Shown one piece after another: positions 1-9,452 of a DNA stretch of 64,000 bases; positions within the stretch are counted from its first letter, which is position 1; the number at the start of each line of letters is the position of its first letter. The notes under the pieces are model-generated. The model was not told where the DNA came from. It was given only the letters and a program-made list of their open reading frames with translations, and ran no database searches. The position numbers and the translations under genes are program-made. The DNA is from Pseudomonadota bacterium (lineage in GTDB: Bacteria > Pseudomonadota > Gammaproteobacteria > Xanthomonadales > Rhodanobacteraceae): NCBI GenBank assembly GCA_018241365.1, contig JAFEDX010000211.1, forward strand, positions 1 to 64,000, written 5' to 3'.

Positions 1-118
1 CCGTGAAACCTTCCTGGCCGCTGGGCAGCACGACGGTTTTCCAGGTCGTGCACGAGCCCATCGACAAACCGCCCAGGGCGACCATCAAGCAGAACAGGAT
101 GCGTGCGACAGTGTTCAC
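1..118 (-). CDS. Partial lipoprotein, N-terminal part only
   Basis: Reading leftward from a GTG at 116-118, the frame stays open to the window edge. It begins VNTVARILFCLMVALGG and continues into LSMGSC. This looks like a type II signal peptide: few charges, a hydrophobic core and a cysteine in a lipobox-like MGSC context. The mature protein would start CTTWKTVV. Only 39 codons are inside the window, so no family can be named. An in-frame ATG near 121 hits a stop at once, which is why GTG is chosen. The gene lies downstream of the tRNA-Arg gene on the same strand. The signal-peptide reading is moderately secure; function is unknown. Confidence 0.5.
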   Translation of the reverse strand, partial: MNTVARILFCLMVALGGLSMGSCTTWKTVVLPSGQEGFT

Positions 119-216
119 TGCATGCCTCGAAACAAACCGCGCCCAGCTGACGATGCGAGCGCCGTGCGGCGGCGGGCGCGTCGGTGCAGGCAGCGCGATT
201 CTGGGTCACGTGGATG

Positions 217-293
217 TGGCGCGCTCGGCGGGATTCGAACCCACGACCCCTGCCTTCGGAGGGCAGTACTCTATCCAGCTGAGCTACGAGCGC
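217..293 (-). tRNA. tRNA-Arg (anticodon CCG)
   Basis: On the minus strand this is a complete 77-nt cloverleaf. The acceptor stem pairs GCGCTCG (287-293) with CGAGCGC (221-227), followed by a G discriminator and an encoded CCA. A D-arm with TAGCTCAGCTGG, an anticodon stem CTGCC/GGCAG around loop CTCCGAA, and a T-loop GGTTCGAATCC are all visible. The anticodon is CCG, so it reads arginine CGG codons. A partial copy of its 5' end lies just upstream at 408-426. Confidence 0.95.
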
Positions 294-407
294 GTGTTGA
301 GCTTTTCGGTCAACCATCCCTGGTGCGATCGTCCGGTCGGCTTCCCTGCCGCTCCGGTTTTGCTCGCGCAGCTGTCCATTGGACAGTTGCAAACGCTCGC
401 AAAACCA

Positions 408-426
408 CCAGCCGAGCTACGAGCGC
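408..426 (-). repeat. Partial duplicate of the tRNA-Arg 5' end
   Basis: 18 of 19 bases match the first 19 bases of the tRNA-Arg gene (275-293), in the same orientation and about 115 bp upstream of it. The match covers the 5' acceptor strand and part of the D-arm and then stops. A short hairpin (368-390, CTGTCC/GGACAG core) adjoins it. This could be a remnant of tandem tRNA duplication or of an integration event at the tRNA. Confidence 0.6.
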
Positions 427-496
427 AGAGCGCGAATTGTCGCATGAAACCTGCACTCGTTCTTGCGATCGGCTGCTGTACGGCTTGGCGTGAAGC

Positions 497-1075
497 TTAC
501 CTGACGACCGCACGCTCGCGCGCATGGGCATCCCACTCGGGCGTGTTGCGGATGGCCGGCAGCACGTCTTCCGGCTCGGCCGCCAGCGACCACATCGCCG
601 CGTGTTCCGGATTCATGAAGCGCTGCTCGATGGTCTTGTGCAGGAACGCATCCAGCGGCTGCCAGTAGCCCAGCGTGTCGAGCAGGATGATCGGTTTGAA
701 GTAGAGACCCAGCCGCTTCAGCGTGATCGCCTCGAACAGTTCTTCCAGCGTGCCGCAGCCGCCGGGCAGGGCGACCACCGCATCGGAGCCGGTGAGCAGG
801 CGGCGCTTGCGTTCGCGCATGTCTTCGACGACCTGCATGTCGCCGATGCCGGGATGTTGCCATTCCAGGTCGGCCATGAAGCGCGGGATCACGCCGACGA
901 CTTCTCCGCCTTTGGACAGCGCGCCATCGGCCAATGCGCCCATCGAACCGGCGAGGCCGCCGCCGTACACGATCGTGTGGCCTCCGTCGGCCAGCAGTTC
1001 GCCCAGCCGGAACGCGGCCGCCCGGTAATGCGAATCGGCTTGGTTGCTGGAAGCGCAATAAACGCAGATGCGCAT
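497..1075 (-). CDS. LOG-family protein (TIGR00730), nucleoside 5'-monophosphate phosphoribohydrolase
   Basis: The 192-residue product belongs to the LOG (lysine decarboxylase-like, TIGR00730) family, whose characterised members release the base from cytokinin riboside 5'-monophosphates and from AMP. It has an N-terminal Rossmann-like start (MRICVYCASS), the GGG turn near residue 40, and the family signature LPGGCGTLEELFE near residue 105, whose glutamates are catalytic. The length fits the family. It is cytosolic. It starts 1 bp after the rho stop codon, so the two genes are probably cotranscribed. The bacterial role is uncertain; a housekeeping nucleotide-salvage function is as likely as cytokinin production. 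Confidence 0.88.
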   Translation of the reverse strand: MRICVYCASSNQADSHYRAAAFRLGELLADGGHTIVYGGGLAGSMGALADGALSKGGEVVGVIPRFMADLEWQHPGIGDMQVVEDMRERKRRLLTGSDAVVALPGGCGTLEELFEAITLKRLGLYFKPIILLDTLGYWQPLDAFLHKTIEQRFMNPEHAAMWSLAAEPEDVLPAIRNTPEWDAHARERAVVR

Positions 1076-1076
1076 G

Positions 1077-2585
1077 TCACCGCTTCATCGCATTGAAGAA
1101 CTCGTCGTTGGTCTTGGTGTTCTTCATCTTGTCGAGCATGAATTCCATCGCGGCCAGCTCGTCCATCGGATGCAGGAGTTTGCGCAGGATCCAGATCTTC
1201 TGCAGCATGTCCGGCGGGATCAGCAATTCCTCGCGGCGGGTGCCCGAGCGGTTGATGTTGATCGATGGATACACGCGCTTCTCGGAAATGCGGCGGTCGA
1301 GGTGCACTTCCATGTTGCCGGTGCCCTTGAACTCCTCGTAGATCACTTCGTCCATCTTGGAGCCGGTGTCGATCAGCGCGGTCGCGAGGATCGTGAGCGA
1401 GCCGCCTTCCTCGACGTTGCGCGCGGCGCCGAAGAAGCGCTTCGGACGCTGCAGGGCGTTGGCGTCGACGCCGCCCGTGAGCACCTTGCCGGATGACGGC
1501 ACCACGGTGTTGTAGGCGCGCGCAAGGCGGGTGATGGAATCCAGCAGGATCACCACATCGCGCTTGTGCTCGACCAGGCGCTTGGCCCGCTCGATCACCA
1601 TCTCGGCCACCTGGACGTGGCGTACCGCGGGTTCGTCGAAGGTGGACGACACCACCTCGGCGCGCACGCTGCGCTGCATTTCGGTGACTTCTTCCGGGCG
1701 CTCGTCGATCAGGAGGATGATCAGGTGCACGTCGGGATGGTTGTGCACCAGCGCCTGCGCGATGTTCTGCAGCATCATGGTCTTGCCGGCTTTCGGCTGG
1801 CTGACGATCATGCCGCGCTGTCCCTTGCCGACCGGCGCGATCAGATCGAGGATGCGGCCGGTGATGTCTTCCGACGAACCGTTGCCGCGTTCCAGATGGA
1901 ACGCCTTGCGCGGGAACAGCGGCGTGAGGTTTTCGAACAGCAGCTTGTTCTTGGACGCTTCCGGCGGATCGCCGTTGATGTCGTCGACCTTCAGCAGCGC
2001 GAAATAGCGTTCGCCTTCCTTCGGGTGCCGCACGCGGCCGGTGATGTAGTCGCCGGTACGCAGGTTGAAGCGGCGGATCTGCGAGGGCGACACGTAGATG
2101 TCGTCGGGGCCGGCGAGGTAGGACTCGTCGTGCGAGCGCAGGAAGCCGAAGCCGTCCTGCAGGATTTCCAGCACGCCCTCGGCCCAGATGCTGCCGCCGG
2201 ATTTGGCGTGGGCGCGCAGGATGTTGAAGATCACGTCCTGCTTGCGGGCGCGCGCCACGCCTTCTTGGATGCCGAGCTCTTCGGCCATTTCCAGCAGCTT
2301 GACCGAGTTCTTGCGCTTGAGCTCGGTGAGGTTGATCAGGCGGTTGGGATCGCCGGCATCGCCTTCGTCGCCGGAGACGTCGGCAGGCAGGCCGTTGGGA
2401 TTGCTGCCGCCATTGCCGTTGCTGCCGCGCGAGTGGCGGCCACGCCGGCGGCGGCCGCGATCGGGCCGGTTGCCGCGTTGGGCTTGGCCTTCGCCGCCTT
2501 CATTGCCGGCGGGGGCGTTGGATTCGGAAGCAGGGGCGGACGCGCGGGCGTCTTCGCCCTGTACGGAGTTTTCGGTATCGGACAC
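1077..2585 (-). CDS. rho: Transcription termination factor Rho
   Basis: Hexameric RNA-dependent ATPase/helicase that releases RNA polymerase at Rho-dependent terminators. The 502-residue product has an acidic, Gly/Asn/Arg-rich N-terminal extension (about residues 1-80, including [12 protein letters not shown]). Then come the Rho N-terminal helix domain, the RNA-binding cold-shock fold (GFGFLRS near 145), the Walker A loop (QPKAGKT near 265) and the ATPase core. The extension makes it about 80 residues longer than E. coli Rho, as in other Xanthomonadales. I chose the GTG at 2583-2585 because GAGG lies 8 nt upstream; an in-frame start 23 codons further upstream lacks a ribosome-binding site. 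About 415 bp of non-coding leader separates it from trxA. Confidence 0.96.
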   Translation of the reverse strand: MSDTENSVQGEDARASAPASESNAPAGNEGGEGQAQRGNRPDRGRRRRGRHSRGSNGNGGSNPNGLPADVSGDEGDAGDPNRLINLTELKRKNSVKLLEMAEELGIQEGVARARKQDVIFNILRAHAKSGGSIWAEGVLEILQDGFGFLRSHDESYLAGPDDIYVSPSQIRRFNLRTGDYITGRVRHPKEGERYFALLKVDDINGDPPEASKNKLLFENLTPLFPRKAFHLERGNGSSEDITGRILDLIAPVGKGQRGMIVSQPKAGKTMMLQNIAQALVHNHPDVHLIILLIDERPEEVTEMQRSVRAEVVSSTFDEPAVRHVQVAEMVIERAKRLVEHKRDVVILLDSITRLARAYNTVVPSSGKVLTGGVDANALQRPKRFFGAARNVEEGGSLTILATALIDTGSKMDEVIYEEFKGTGNMEVHLDRRISEKRVYPSININRSGTRREELLIPPDMLQKIWILRKLLHPMDELAAMEFMLDKMKNTKTNDEFFNAMKR

Positions 2586-3001
2586 GGGACAGGCCTCATC
2601 GGCGCTCGAAGCGCGGGAGGTGGGGGAAGGAAGAGGACCGGGCAAAAGCACCACCGGTCGGAGCTCAATCTAGCAGCGCGCGATGCCCGCAAGCAAGCGG
2701 GTCGCTCGCATGCTGTTCAGCGTGGTGCGCCAAGGGCGCAAAAGAGCATCACGAAAAGTGGGGGTGTTGAACCCTTGAATGGCCGTCGCGAGCGAAGGCA
2801 TGCCGTCCATGGCCATGAGCTCCATGGTCGCCGGAGCGCAGCAAGCGGAGCGTACACGCCAGTACGTGAGCATGACTCGCCGCGTCCGCGGCTCGCCCTC
2901 CGAGCCATTCGCTGCGCGAATGTTCGCTCCGGCATCCTGCCTTTGCAGTGTGAGCACCGCCGGCACGCAAGTTGCCGAGCGCAGCAGGCCAGTCGAGGGT
3001 T
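2586..3001. other. Non-coding trxA-rho interval, possible rho leader
   Basis: This 416-bp stretch holds no credible gene. The short open frames here are low-complexity and Arg-rich in every frame. It contains several dyads, for example around CCATGG and CATGAGCTC at 2810-2835, and resembles the dispersed non-coding repeats of this lineage. It could be the long 5' leader of rho, which is autoregulated in several bacteria, but no specific structure is recognised. Confidence 0.4.
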
Positions 3002-3328
3002 CTAGATCGCCTTGTCGATCATGCTGGTAAGTTGCCCCTTGCCGACGGCGCCGATCTGGGTGGCCTCGACCTTGCCGCCCTTGAACACCATCAGCGTCGG
3101 GATGCCGCGGATGCCATAGGTCATCGGCGTCTTCTGGTTCTCGTCGATGTTGACCTTGGCCACCTTGAGGCGTCCGGCGTATTCCTTGGCGATGTCATCG
3201 ACCATCGGCGCGATCGACTTGCACGGGCCGCACCATTCCGCCCAGAAATCCACCAGCACGGGGGTTTCGGATTGCAGCACCAGGGTTTCGAAATCGGCGT
3301 CTTTGACGTGGGTGATGTTTTCGCTCAT
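3002..3328 (-). CDS. trxA: Thioredoxin
   Basis: Cytosolic dithiol oxidoreductase that reduces protein disulfides and is recycled by thioredoxin reductase. The 108-residue protein is full length and single-domain, with the canonical active site WCGPCK at about residues 32-37 and the cis-proline stretch GIRGIPTLMVFK. It starts at ATG 3326-3328. It sits upstream of rho on the same strand, a trxA-rho order that is conserved in gammaproteobacteria, and is divergent from rhlB, as in Xanthomonas. Confidence 0.97.
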   Translation of the reverse strand: MSENITHVKDADFETLVLQSETPVLVDFWAEWCGPCKSIAPMVDDIAKEYAGRLKVAKVNIDENQKTPMTYGIRGIPTLMVFKGGKVEATQIGAVGKGQLTSMIDKAI

Positions 3329-3585
3329 GGCAGTTCGGCAACAGGATCGGAGACGACAAGATGGGGGAACAGGGCGGGTATTGCAAGCGCGGAGACGCCG
3401 GGCGTCCTGCTACAATGGGAACAATCACTTGTACACGCCGCGTGGTTGCATGCCACGCGTGTCGTGCCTGCCACGCGCGAGCGCGGGGCATTCCATCCAT
3501 TGCAGTCCTGAACGCGATCGGGCGCCGAACGTAACCGGTGCAACGTCGCCGTCGGGGCCCGCAAATCCATTCCGGCGAAAACCCT

Positions 3586-4935
3586 GTGGCCGACCAAGTC
3601 CTCACCGATACCTTCTTCGAACAATTCGACCTGCACCCGCACCTTGCCGCCGGCCTTGCCGATTGCGGTTTCACGCGCTGCACGCCGATCCAGGCGCTGA
3701 CCTTGCCGGTGGCGCTTGCCGGGCGCGACGTTGCCGGCCAGGCGCAGACCGGCACCGGCAAGACCTGTGCCTTCCTGGTCGCGGTGATGAACCGCCTGCT
3801 GACGAAGCCAGCGATTCCCGATCGCAGCGGCGCCGATCCGCGCGCGGTGATCCTGGCGCCGACGCGCGAGCTCGCGATCCAGATCGACAAGGATGCGCAG
3901 GCGATCGGCCGCCACACCGGCTTGCGCTTCGCATTGATCTACGGCGGCGTCGATTACGACAAGCAGCGCCAGCAGTTGCGCGATGGCAGTGACGTGATCA
4001 TTGCCACGCCGGGTCGCCTGATCGACTACTTCAAGCAGCACGTGTTCAGCTTCCGCGCGGTCGAGGCGACCGTGATCGACGAAGCCGACCGGATGTTCGA
4101 CCTCGGTTTCATCAAGGACGTGCGTTACCTGTTGCGCAAGATGCCGCCGCGCGAGGAGCGCCAGGGCATGCTGTTCTCGGCGACGCTCAGCTACCGCGTG
4201 CTGGAACTGGCCTACGAGCACATGAACCAGCCCGAGAAACTGAGCGTCGAGACCGAGCACGTCACCGCCGACCGCGTGCGCCAACAGGTGTTTTTCCCGG
4301 CCAAGGAAGAAAAGATCCCGCTGCTGCTGAACCTGCTGGAACACTGCAAGCCGCAGCGCAGCATCGTGTTCGTCAACACCCGCGCCGCCGCCGAGCGCGT
4401 CACCGAGCGCCTGAAACGCCACGGCTTCAAGGTCGGCGCGCTCTCGGGCGACGTGCCGCAGGCCAAGCGCCAGAAATTGCTCGAACGCTTCAAGAAGGGC
4501 GAGGTGGATATCCTGGTCGCGACCGACGTGGCCGCGCGCGGCTTGCACATTCCCGACGTCACCCACGTGTTCAACTACGACCTGCCGCAGGACGGCGAGG
4601 ATTACGTGCACCGCATCGGCCGTACCGCGCGCCTCGGCGCCGAGGGCGACGCGATCAGCTTCGCGTGTGATCTCTACGCGATGAACCTGCCGGACATCGA
4701 GCGCTACATCGGCATGAAGATCCCGGTGCAGGCGATCGAGCCCGCGTGGTTGCACTCGCCGCCGGCGCGTGCGGTCGCCCATGCCGTTCACCCCGTCGAC
4801 ACCGACGATTCCGACACGGCGATGCAGCCGGTGTCCGCGGCGCACGCAGGTGCAGGCAAGCCCGCCGCGGCCAAGCGCCGCCGGCGTCGTCGCAGGCCCG
4901 GAAGCCACGCGTCGTCACCTACCGCCAACGCGTGA
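3586..4935 (+). CDS. rhlB: ATP-dependent DEAD-box RNA helicase RhlB
   Basis: RNA helicase that unwinds structured mRNA, usually as part of the RNA degradosome. The 449-residue protein shows the DEAD-box motifs in order: Q motif (GFTRCTPIQ), [29 protein letters not shown], and a C-terminal helicase domain with VATDVAARG and HRIGRTAR. The tail ends in a basic RRRRRRR-like patch. The likely start is GTG 3586 (protein VADQVLTDT), which aligns with Xanthomonas RhlB; an upstream in-frame ATG at 3538 would add an unrelated Arg-rich segment. It is divergent from trxA. Confidence 0.93.
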   Translation: MADQVLTDTFFEQFDLHPHLAAGLADCGFTRCTPIQALTLPVALAGRDVAGQAQTGTGKTCAFLVAVMNRLLTKPAIPDRSGADPRAVILAPTRELAIQIDKDAQAIGRHTGLRFALIYGGVDYDKQRQQLRDGSDVIIATPGRLIDYFKQHVFSFRAVEATVIDEADRMFDLGFIKDVRYLLRKMPPREERQGMLFSATLSYRVLELAYEHMNQPEKLSVETEHVTADRVRQQVFFPAKEEKIPLLLNLLEHCKPQRSIVFVNTRAAAERVTERLKRHGFKVGALSGDVPQAKRQKLLERFKKGEVDILVATDVAARGLHIPDVTHVFNYDLPQDGEDYVHRIGRTARLGAEGDAISFACDLYAMNLPDIERYIGMKIPVQAIEPAWLHSPPARAVAHAVHPVDTDDSDTAMQPVSAAHAGAGKPAAAKRRRRRRRPGSHASSPTANA

Positions 4936-5029
4936 TGACGCAAAACCTGGTGCGGCATCTGGTGCTGTTCGTATCGGAAGCGCACAAAGCCTTTATGCTT
5001 TGGCCGGTCCTCGTATCCAGATCCTGGCC

Positions 5030-5703
<674 letters not shown>

Positions 5704-5707
<4 letters not shown>

Positions 5708-6660
5708 ACGCGTCCTCGCAGGCAAAACCAGTGCGGCATTCGCGCATGGCGATGTGGCGGCGCCAGCACGCCTGGTGCCTGCGCGACAGCCTGCGCCAGC
5801 TGGTGCGGCGGCCGATCGGCACCGCCCTGACGATCACGGTGATGGGCCTGGCGCTGGCGCTGCCGCTTGCGTTCTACCTGCTGCTGGCGAACGTGCAGCG
5901 CCTGGCGGCGGCCGTGGGGGATTCGCAGGCTGTCAGCGTGTTCCTCAAGACGGATGTCGCGGCCGGCGCGGCGAACCAGCTTGCGGCAAACCTGCGTTCG
6001 CGCACCGACATCGGCGCGGTGACGGTGCGCACGCCGCGACAAGGCCTTGCCGAATTGGCGGCCATGCAGGGTTTCGGTGATGCGATCCACGCGCTGCCGG
6101 ACAACCCGTTGCCATTCGTGCTGCTGGTCGAGCCGCATGCAGGTGCCGAACGCGCGCAGGTCCAGACGCTGGTGCAGGCGCTGCGCGCGCTGCCGCAAGT
6201 CGATCTGGTACAGGACAACGGGCAGTGGCGGGCGCGTCTCGATGCGCTGGTTGCGCTGGGCCGGCGCGTGACCCTGCTGCTCGCGGCCCTGCTGGGTGCG
6301 GCGGCGGTGCTGGTGATCGGCAATACCGTGCGGCTCGACATCCGCAGCCGTGCCGAGGAAATTGCGGTGCAGAAGTTGATCGGCGCCAGCGCGTCGTTCG
6401 TGCGCCGGCCGTATTTGTACGAAGGCGCATGGTACGGCCTGGCCGCGGGTATCGTCGCGGTGCTGCTGGTGCTGGTACTGGAAGCTGTGCTGGCGGAGCC
6501 GGTGCGTGATCTGGTCGCCAGTTACGCGGGCCGGTTGCACCTGGGCGGCGTGGCATGGGATACCCTCGCGGTGACGCTGGCCATCGCGGTCGCGTTGGGT
6601 TGGCTGGGGGCATGGATGGCAAGCAGCCAGCATCTCGCGCGCCTGGGAAACTCGGAATAA
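5704..6660 (+). CDS. ftsX: Cell division protein FtsX
   Basis: Membrane subunit of the FtsEX complex at the inner-membrane division site. The 318-residue protein has a short basic cytoplasmic N-terminus and a first membrane segment near residues 40-63. A periplasmic loop of about 100 residues follows, which in the family contacts hydrolase activators. Three more membrane segments lie in the C-terminal half, forming the FtsX permease domain. The length is normal for Xanthomonadales. It follows ftsE with a 4-bp overlap. Confidence 0.93.
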
Positions 6661-6725
6661 CCTGCTGCGCCCGGCCGCTGCGGCTCTTCGAAAATCCCAG
6701 GCACCCTGACAATTCGCCCAGAGCC

Positions 6726-7559
6726 ATGAACGACGTCCTCCGCCACATCGCCAGCGACAACCCGCGCGTGATGGTGGTGGACGGCTCGAAGGTCGCGCGC
6801 ACCCTGATCACGCGCGTGTTGGAAAAGAACCTGCCGTCTGCGACGATAATCGCCTGCGCCAGCGGTGCCGAAGCGCAGCAGGCGCTGCACGATGGCGTGG
6901 TCGATCTGGTGACGACCGCCCTGCGCTTGCCCGACATGGATGGCGCGGCGCTGGCGGCGTATGTGCGCGAGCATGCGCCACAAGCCTACATTCCCATCGT
7001 CGCGGTATCCGGTGACGTGCAGGAACGCCTGCAGAACCGTGCGCTCGGCGACGCCATCACCGACTACTTCGACAAGGCTGCGGGTTATGCGGCGCTCGCG
7101 GATTTCATCCGCGGCTATGTCGCGCCGGTCGACCGCGCCGAAGGCACGGTGCTGTATGTCGAGGACAGCCGCGTGGTCGCGCTCGCGACCAGCCGCATGC
7201 TGGAAAATTACGGGCTCACGGTGCACCTGGTCGGCAGCGCCGAGGAAGCCGTCGAGTTCCTGGGCAGCGCGCAGGATCGCGGCGGGATCGGCGCCGACGT
7301 GGTGCTGACCGACGTCAGCCTGAAGGGCGAAATGTCGGGCGGTGACCTGCTGGAATGGATCCGTTTCGACCTGCAACTCGGCAAGGGCCGGCTGCCGGTA
7401 CTGGTGATGACCGGCGACGAGAATCCGGCCAACCAGGCGGCGTTGTTGAAGGCAGGCGCGAATGATCTGGTCGAAAAGCCCGTCGCAGAACGCCTGTTGA
7501 TAACGAAGTTGATGTTCCAGTTGCGCGTGTCGAAGCGGCGCCGCGCCCAGGCCGCATAA
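6726..7559 (+). CDS. Tandem-receiver response regulator; first receiver degenerate
   Basis: 277-residue protein made of two CheY-like receiver domains and no recognisable output domain. The first (about residues 10-125) has VDGS instead of the acidic pair, and [11 protein letters not shown] where the phospho-accepting aspartate should be, so it probably cannot be phosphorylated. The second (about 140-270) is intact: YVEDS acidic pair, LTDVSLKG phosphoacceptor, MTGDE threonine and VEKPV lysine. The C-terminus is basic (SKRRRAQAA). It lies between ftsX and ung. No cognate kinase is present in the window. It may act by protein-protein contact; its function is unknown. Confidence 0.85.
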   Translation: MNDVLRHIASDNPRVMVVDGSKVARTLITRVLEKNLPSATIIACASGAEAQQALHDGVVDLVTTALRLPDMDGAALAAYVREHAPQAYIPIVAVSGDVQERLQNRALGDAITDYFDKAAGYAALADFIRGYVAPVDRAEGTVLYVEDSRVVALATSRMLENYGLTVHLVGSAEEAVEFLGSAQDRGGIGADVVLTDVSLKGEMSGGDLLEWIRFDLQLGKGRLPVLVMTGDENPANQAALLKAGANDLVEKPVAERLLITKLMFQLRVSKRRRAQAA

Positions 7560-7566
7560 TGGCGCA

Positions 7567-8271
7567 ATGTCCGACCCGCGATTGAAACTCGAAGCATCCT
7601 GGAAGGCTCGCGTCGGCGATCATTTCGATCGCCCCGAGATGCACGCCTTGAGCGAATTCCTGCGCGCCGAAAAACACGCCGGCAAACGCATTTTCCCGCC
7701 GGGTCCCGAAATCTTCGCAGCGCTGGATGCGACGCCGTTCGACGCCGTGAAAGTCGTGATCCTGGGCCAGGATCCCTACCACGGTCCGGGCCAGGCCCAC
7801 GGCCTGTGTTTTTCGGTGCGCCCCGGCGTGCCGGTGCCGCCCTCGCTGTTGAACATCTTTGCCGAGATCGAAAGTGACCTCGGCATCCCGCGTCCCGATC
7901 ATGGTTGCCTGACTCCGTGGGCGCGGCGCGGCGTGCTGTTGTTGAACTCGGTGCTGACGGTGCAGGCGGGTCTGGCCGGCTCGCACCAGGGCAAGGGTTG
8001 GGAAGGCTTCACTGACCGGGTGGTCGATGAACTGAACCGAGGCCGCGACGGACTGGTGTTCCTGTTGTGGGGCAGTCAGGCTCAGGCCAAGGGCAAGCTC
8101 ATCGACACCCGCCGCCATTGTGTTCTCAAGGCTCCGCACCCATCTCCCCTGTCGGCCCATCGGGGATTTCTGGGGTGTCGGCATTTTTCCAAGGCCAATC
8201 AGTACCTTGAAACCAATGGCGGGACGCCGATCGACTGGAGCTTGCCCCCGCGAGCCGCTCTGGACCCATGA
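7567..8271 (+). CDS. ung: Uracil-DNA glycosylase (family 1)
   Basis: Excises uracil from DNA to start base-excision repair. The 234-residue protein carries the family 1 motifs [14 protein letters not shown] near residue 67, with the catalytic Asp, and [11 protein letters not shown] near 190, with the catalytic His and the minor-groove loop. The length is normal. It starts 7 bp after the response regulator ends and is followed by the rpoH promoter region. Confidence 0.96.
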   Translation: MSDPRLKLEASWKARVGDHFDRPEMHALSEFLRAEKHAGKRIFPPGPEIFAALDATPFDAVKVVILGQDPYHGPGQAHGLCFSVRPGVPVPPSLLNIFAEIESDLGIPRPDHGCLTPWARRGVLLLNSVLTVQAGLAGSHQGKGWEGFTDRVVDELNRGRDGLVFLLWGSQAQAKGKLIDTRRHCVLKAPHPSPLSAHRGFLGCRHFSKANQYLETNGGTPIDWSLPPRAALDP

Positions 8272-8282
8272 CTTCCGGCGCC

Positions 8283-8310
8283 TTGCAATTCGTGTACTGA
8301 TGAGTATAAT
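8283..8310 (+). promoter_or_regulatory. Sigma-70-type promoter of rpoH
   Basis: A -35 element TTGCAA at 8283-8288 and a perfect -10 TATAAT at 8305-8310 are separated by 16 bp. Transcription would start near 8317, giving a leader of about 110 nt before the rpoH ATG. That leader contains two strong dyads (8337-8356 and 8378-8404). Confidence 0.75.
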
Positions 8311-8336
8311 TAAGCCCATCACCCTCATGATGAAGC

Positions 8337-8356
8337 CGGTTCCGGGTCCGGAACCG
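8337..8356 (+). promoter_or_regulatory. Dyad in the rpoH leader
   Basis: CGGTTCCGG and CCGGAACCG face each other across 2 bp, a perfect 20-bp dyad in the 5' leader of rpoH. In RNA it would form a stable hairpin. It could be a regulator site or part of a leader structure that gates translation. Confidence 0.55.
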
Positions 8357-8377
8357 CACTGGAACCTTCACGGGGGC

Positions 8378-8404
8378 TTGGCACTCGAATGGTTAGAGTG
8401 CCAA
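8378..8404 (+). promoter_or_regulatory. CIRCE-like operator (HrcA site) in the rpoH leader
   Basis: TTGGCACTC, nine bases, then GAGTGCCAA: a perfect 9+9 bp inverted repeat. It differs from the CIRCE consensus (TTAGCACTC-N9-GAGTGCTAA) by one symmetric base per half. CIRCE is the binding site of the heat-shock repressor HrcA. It lies between the promoter and the rpoH start codon, about 60 bp downstream of the predicted transcription start and 23 bp upstream of the ATG. hrcA itself is not in the window. Confidence 0.8.
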
Positions 8405-8427
8405 TACAGACGAATGGGGTACACCCA

Positions 8428-9285
<858 letters not shown>

Positions 9286-9308
9286 CGGGTTCCAAGGTAG
9301 TGAATGTA

Positions 9309-9336
9309 CGGCCCCGCGATGCGGGGCCGTTGCGTT
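9309..9336 (+). terminator. Terminator after rpoH
   Basis: A GC-rich stem CGGCCCCGC/GCGGGGCCG with a 2-3 base loop, followed by TTGCGTTT. It lies 23 bp after the rpoH stop codon and fits an intrinsic terminator. Confidence 0.7.
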
Positions 9337-9452
9337 TCTGTCAGTGGTGGACGGTATTGTTCGCCGCCCGCCCACCTGTGCCGCTCGCACGTTCGGCTAG
9401 ACTGCGCGCGACTGGAAGCCGGCCTGTCGCCGGCAGGAGTTGGAGTCACCCA

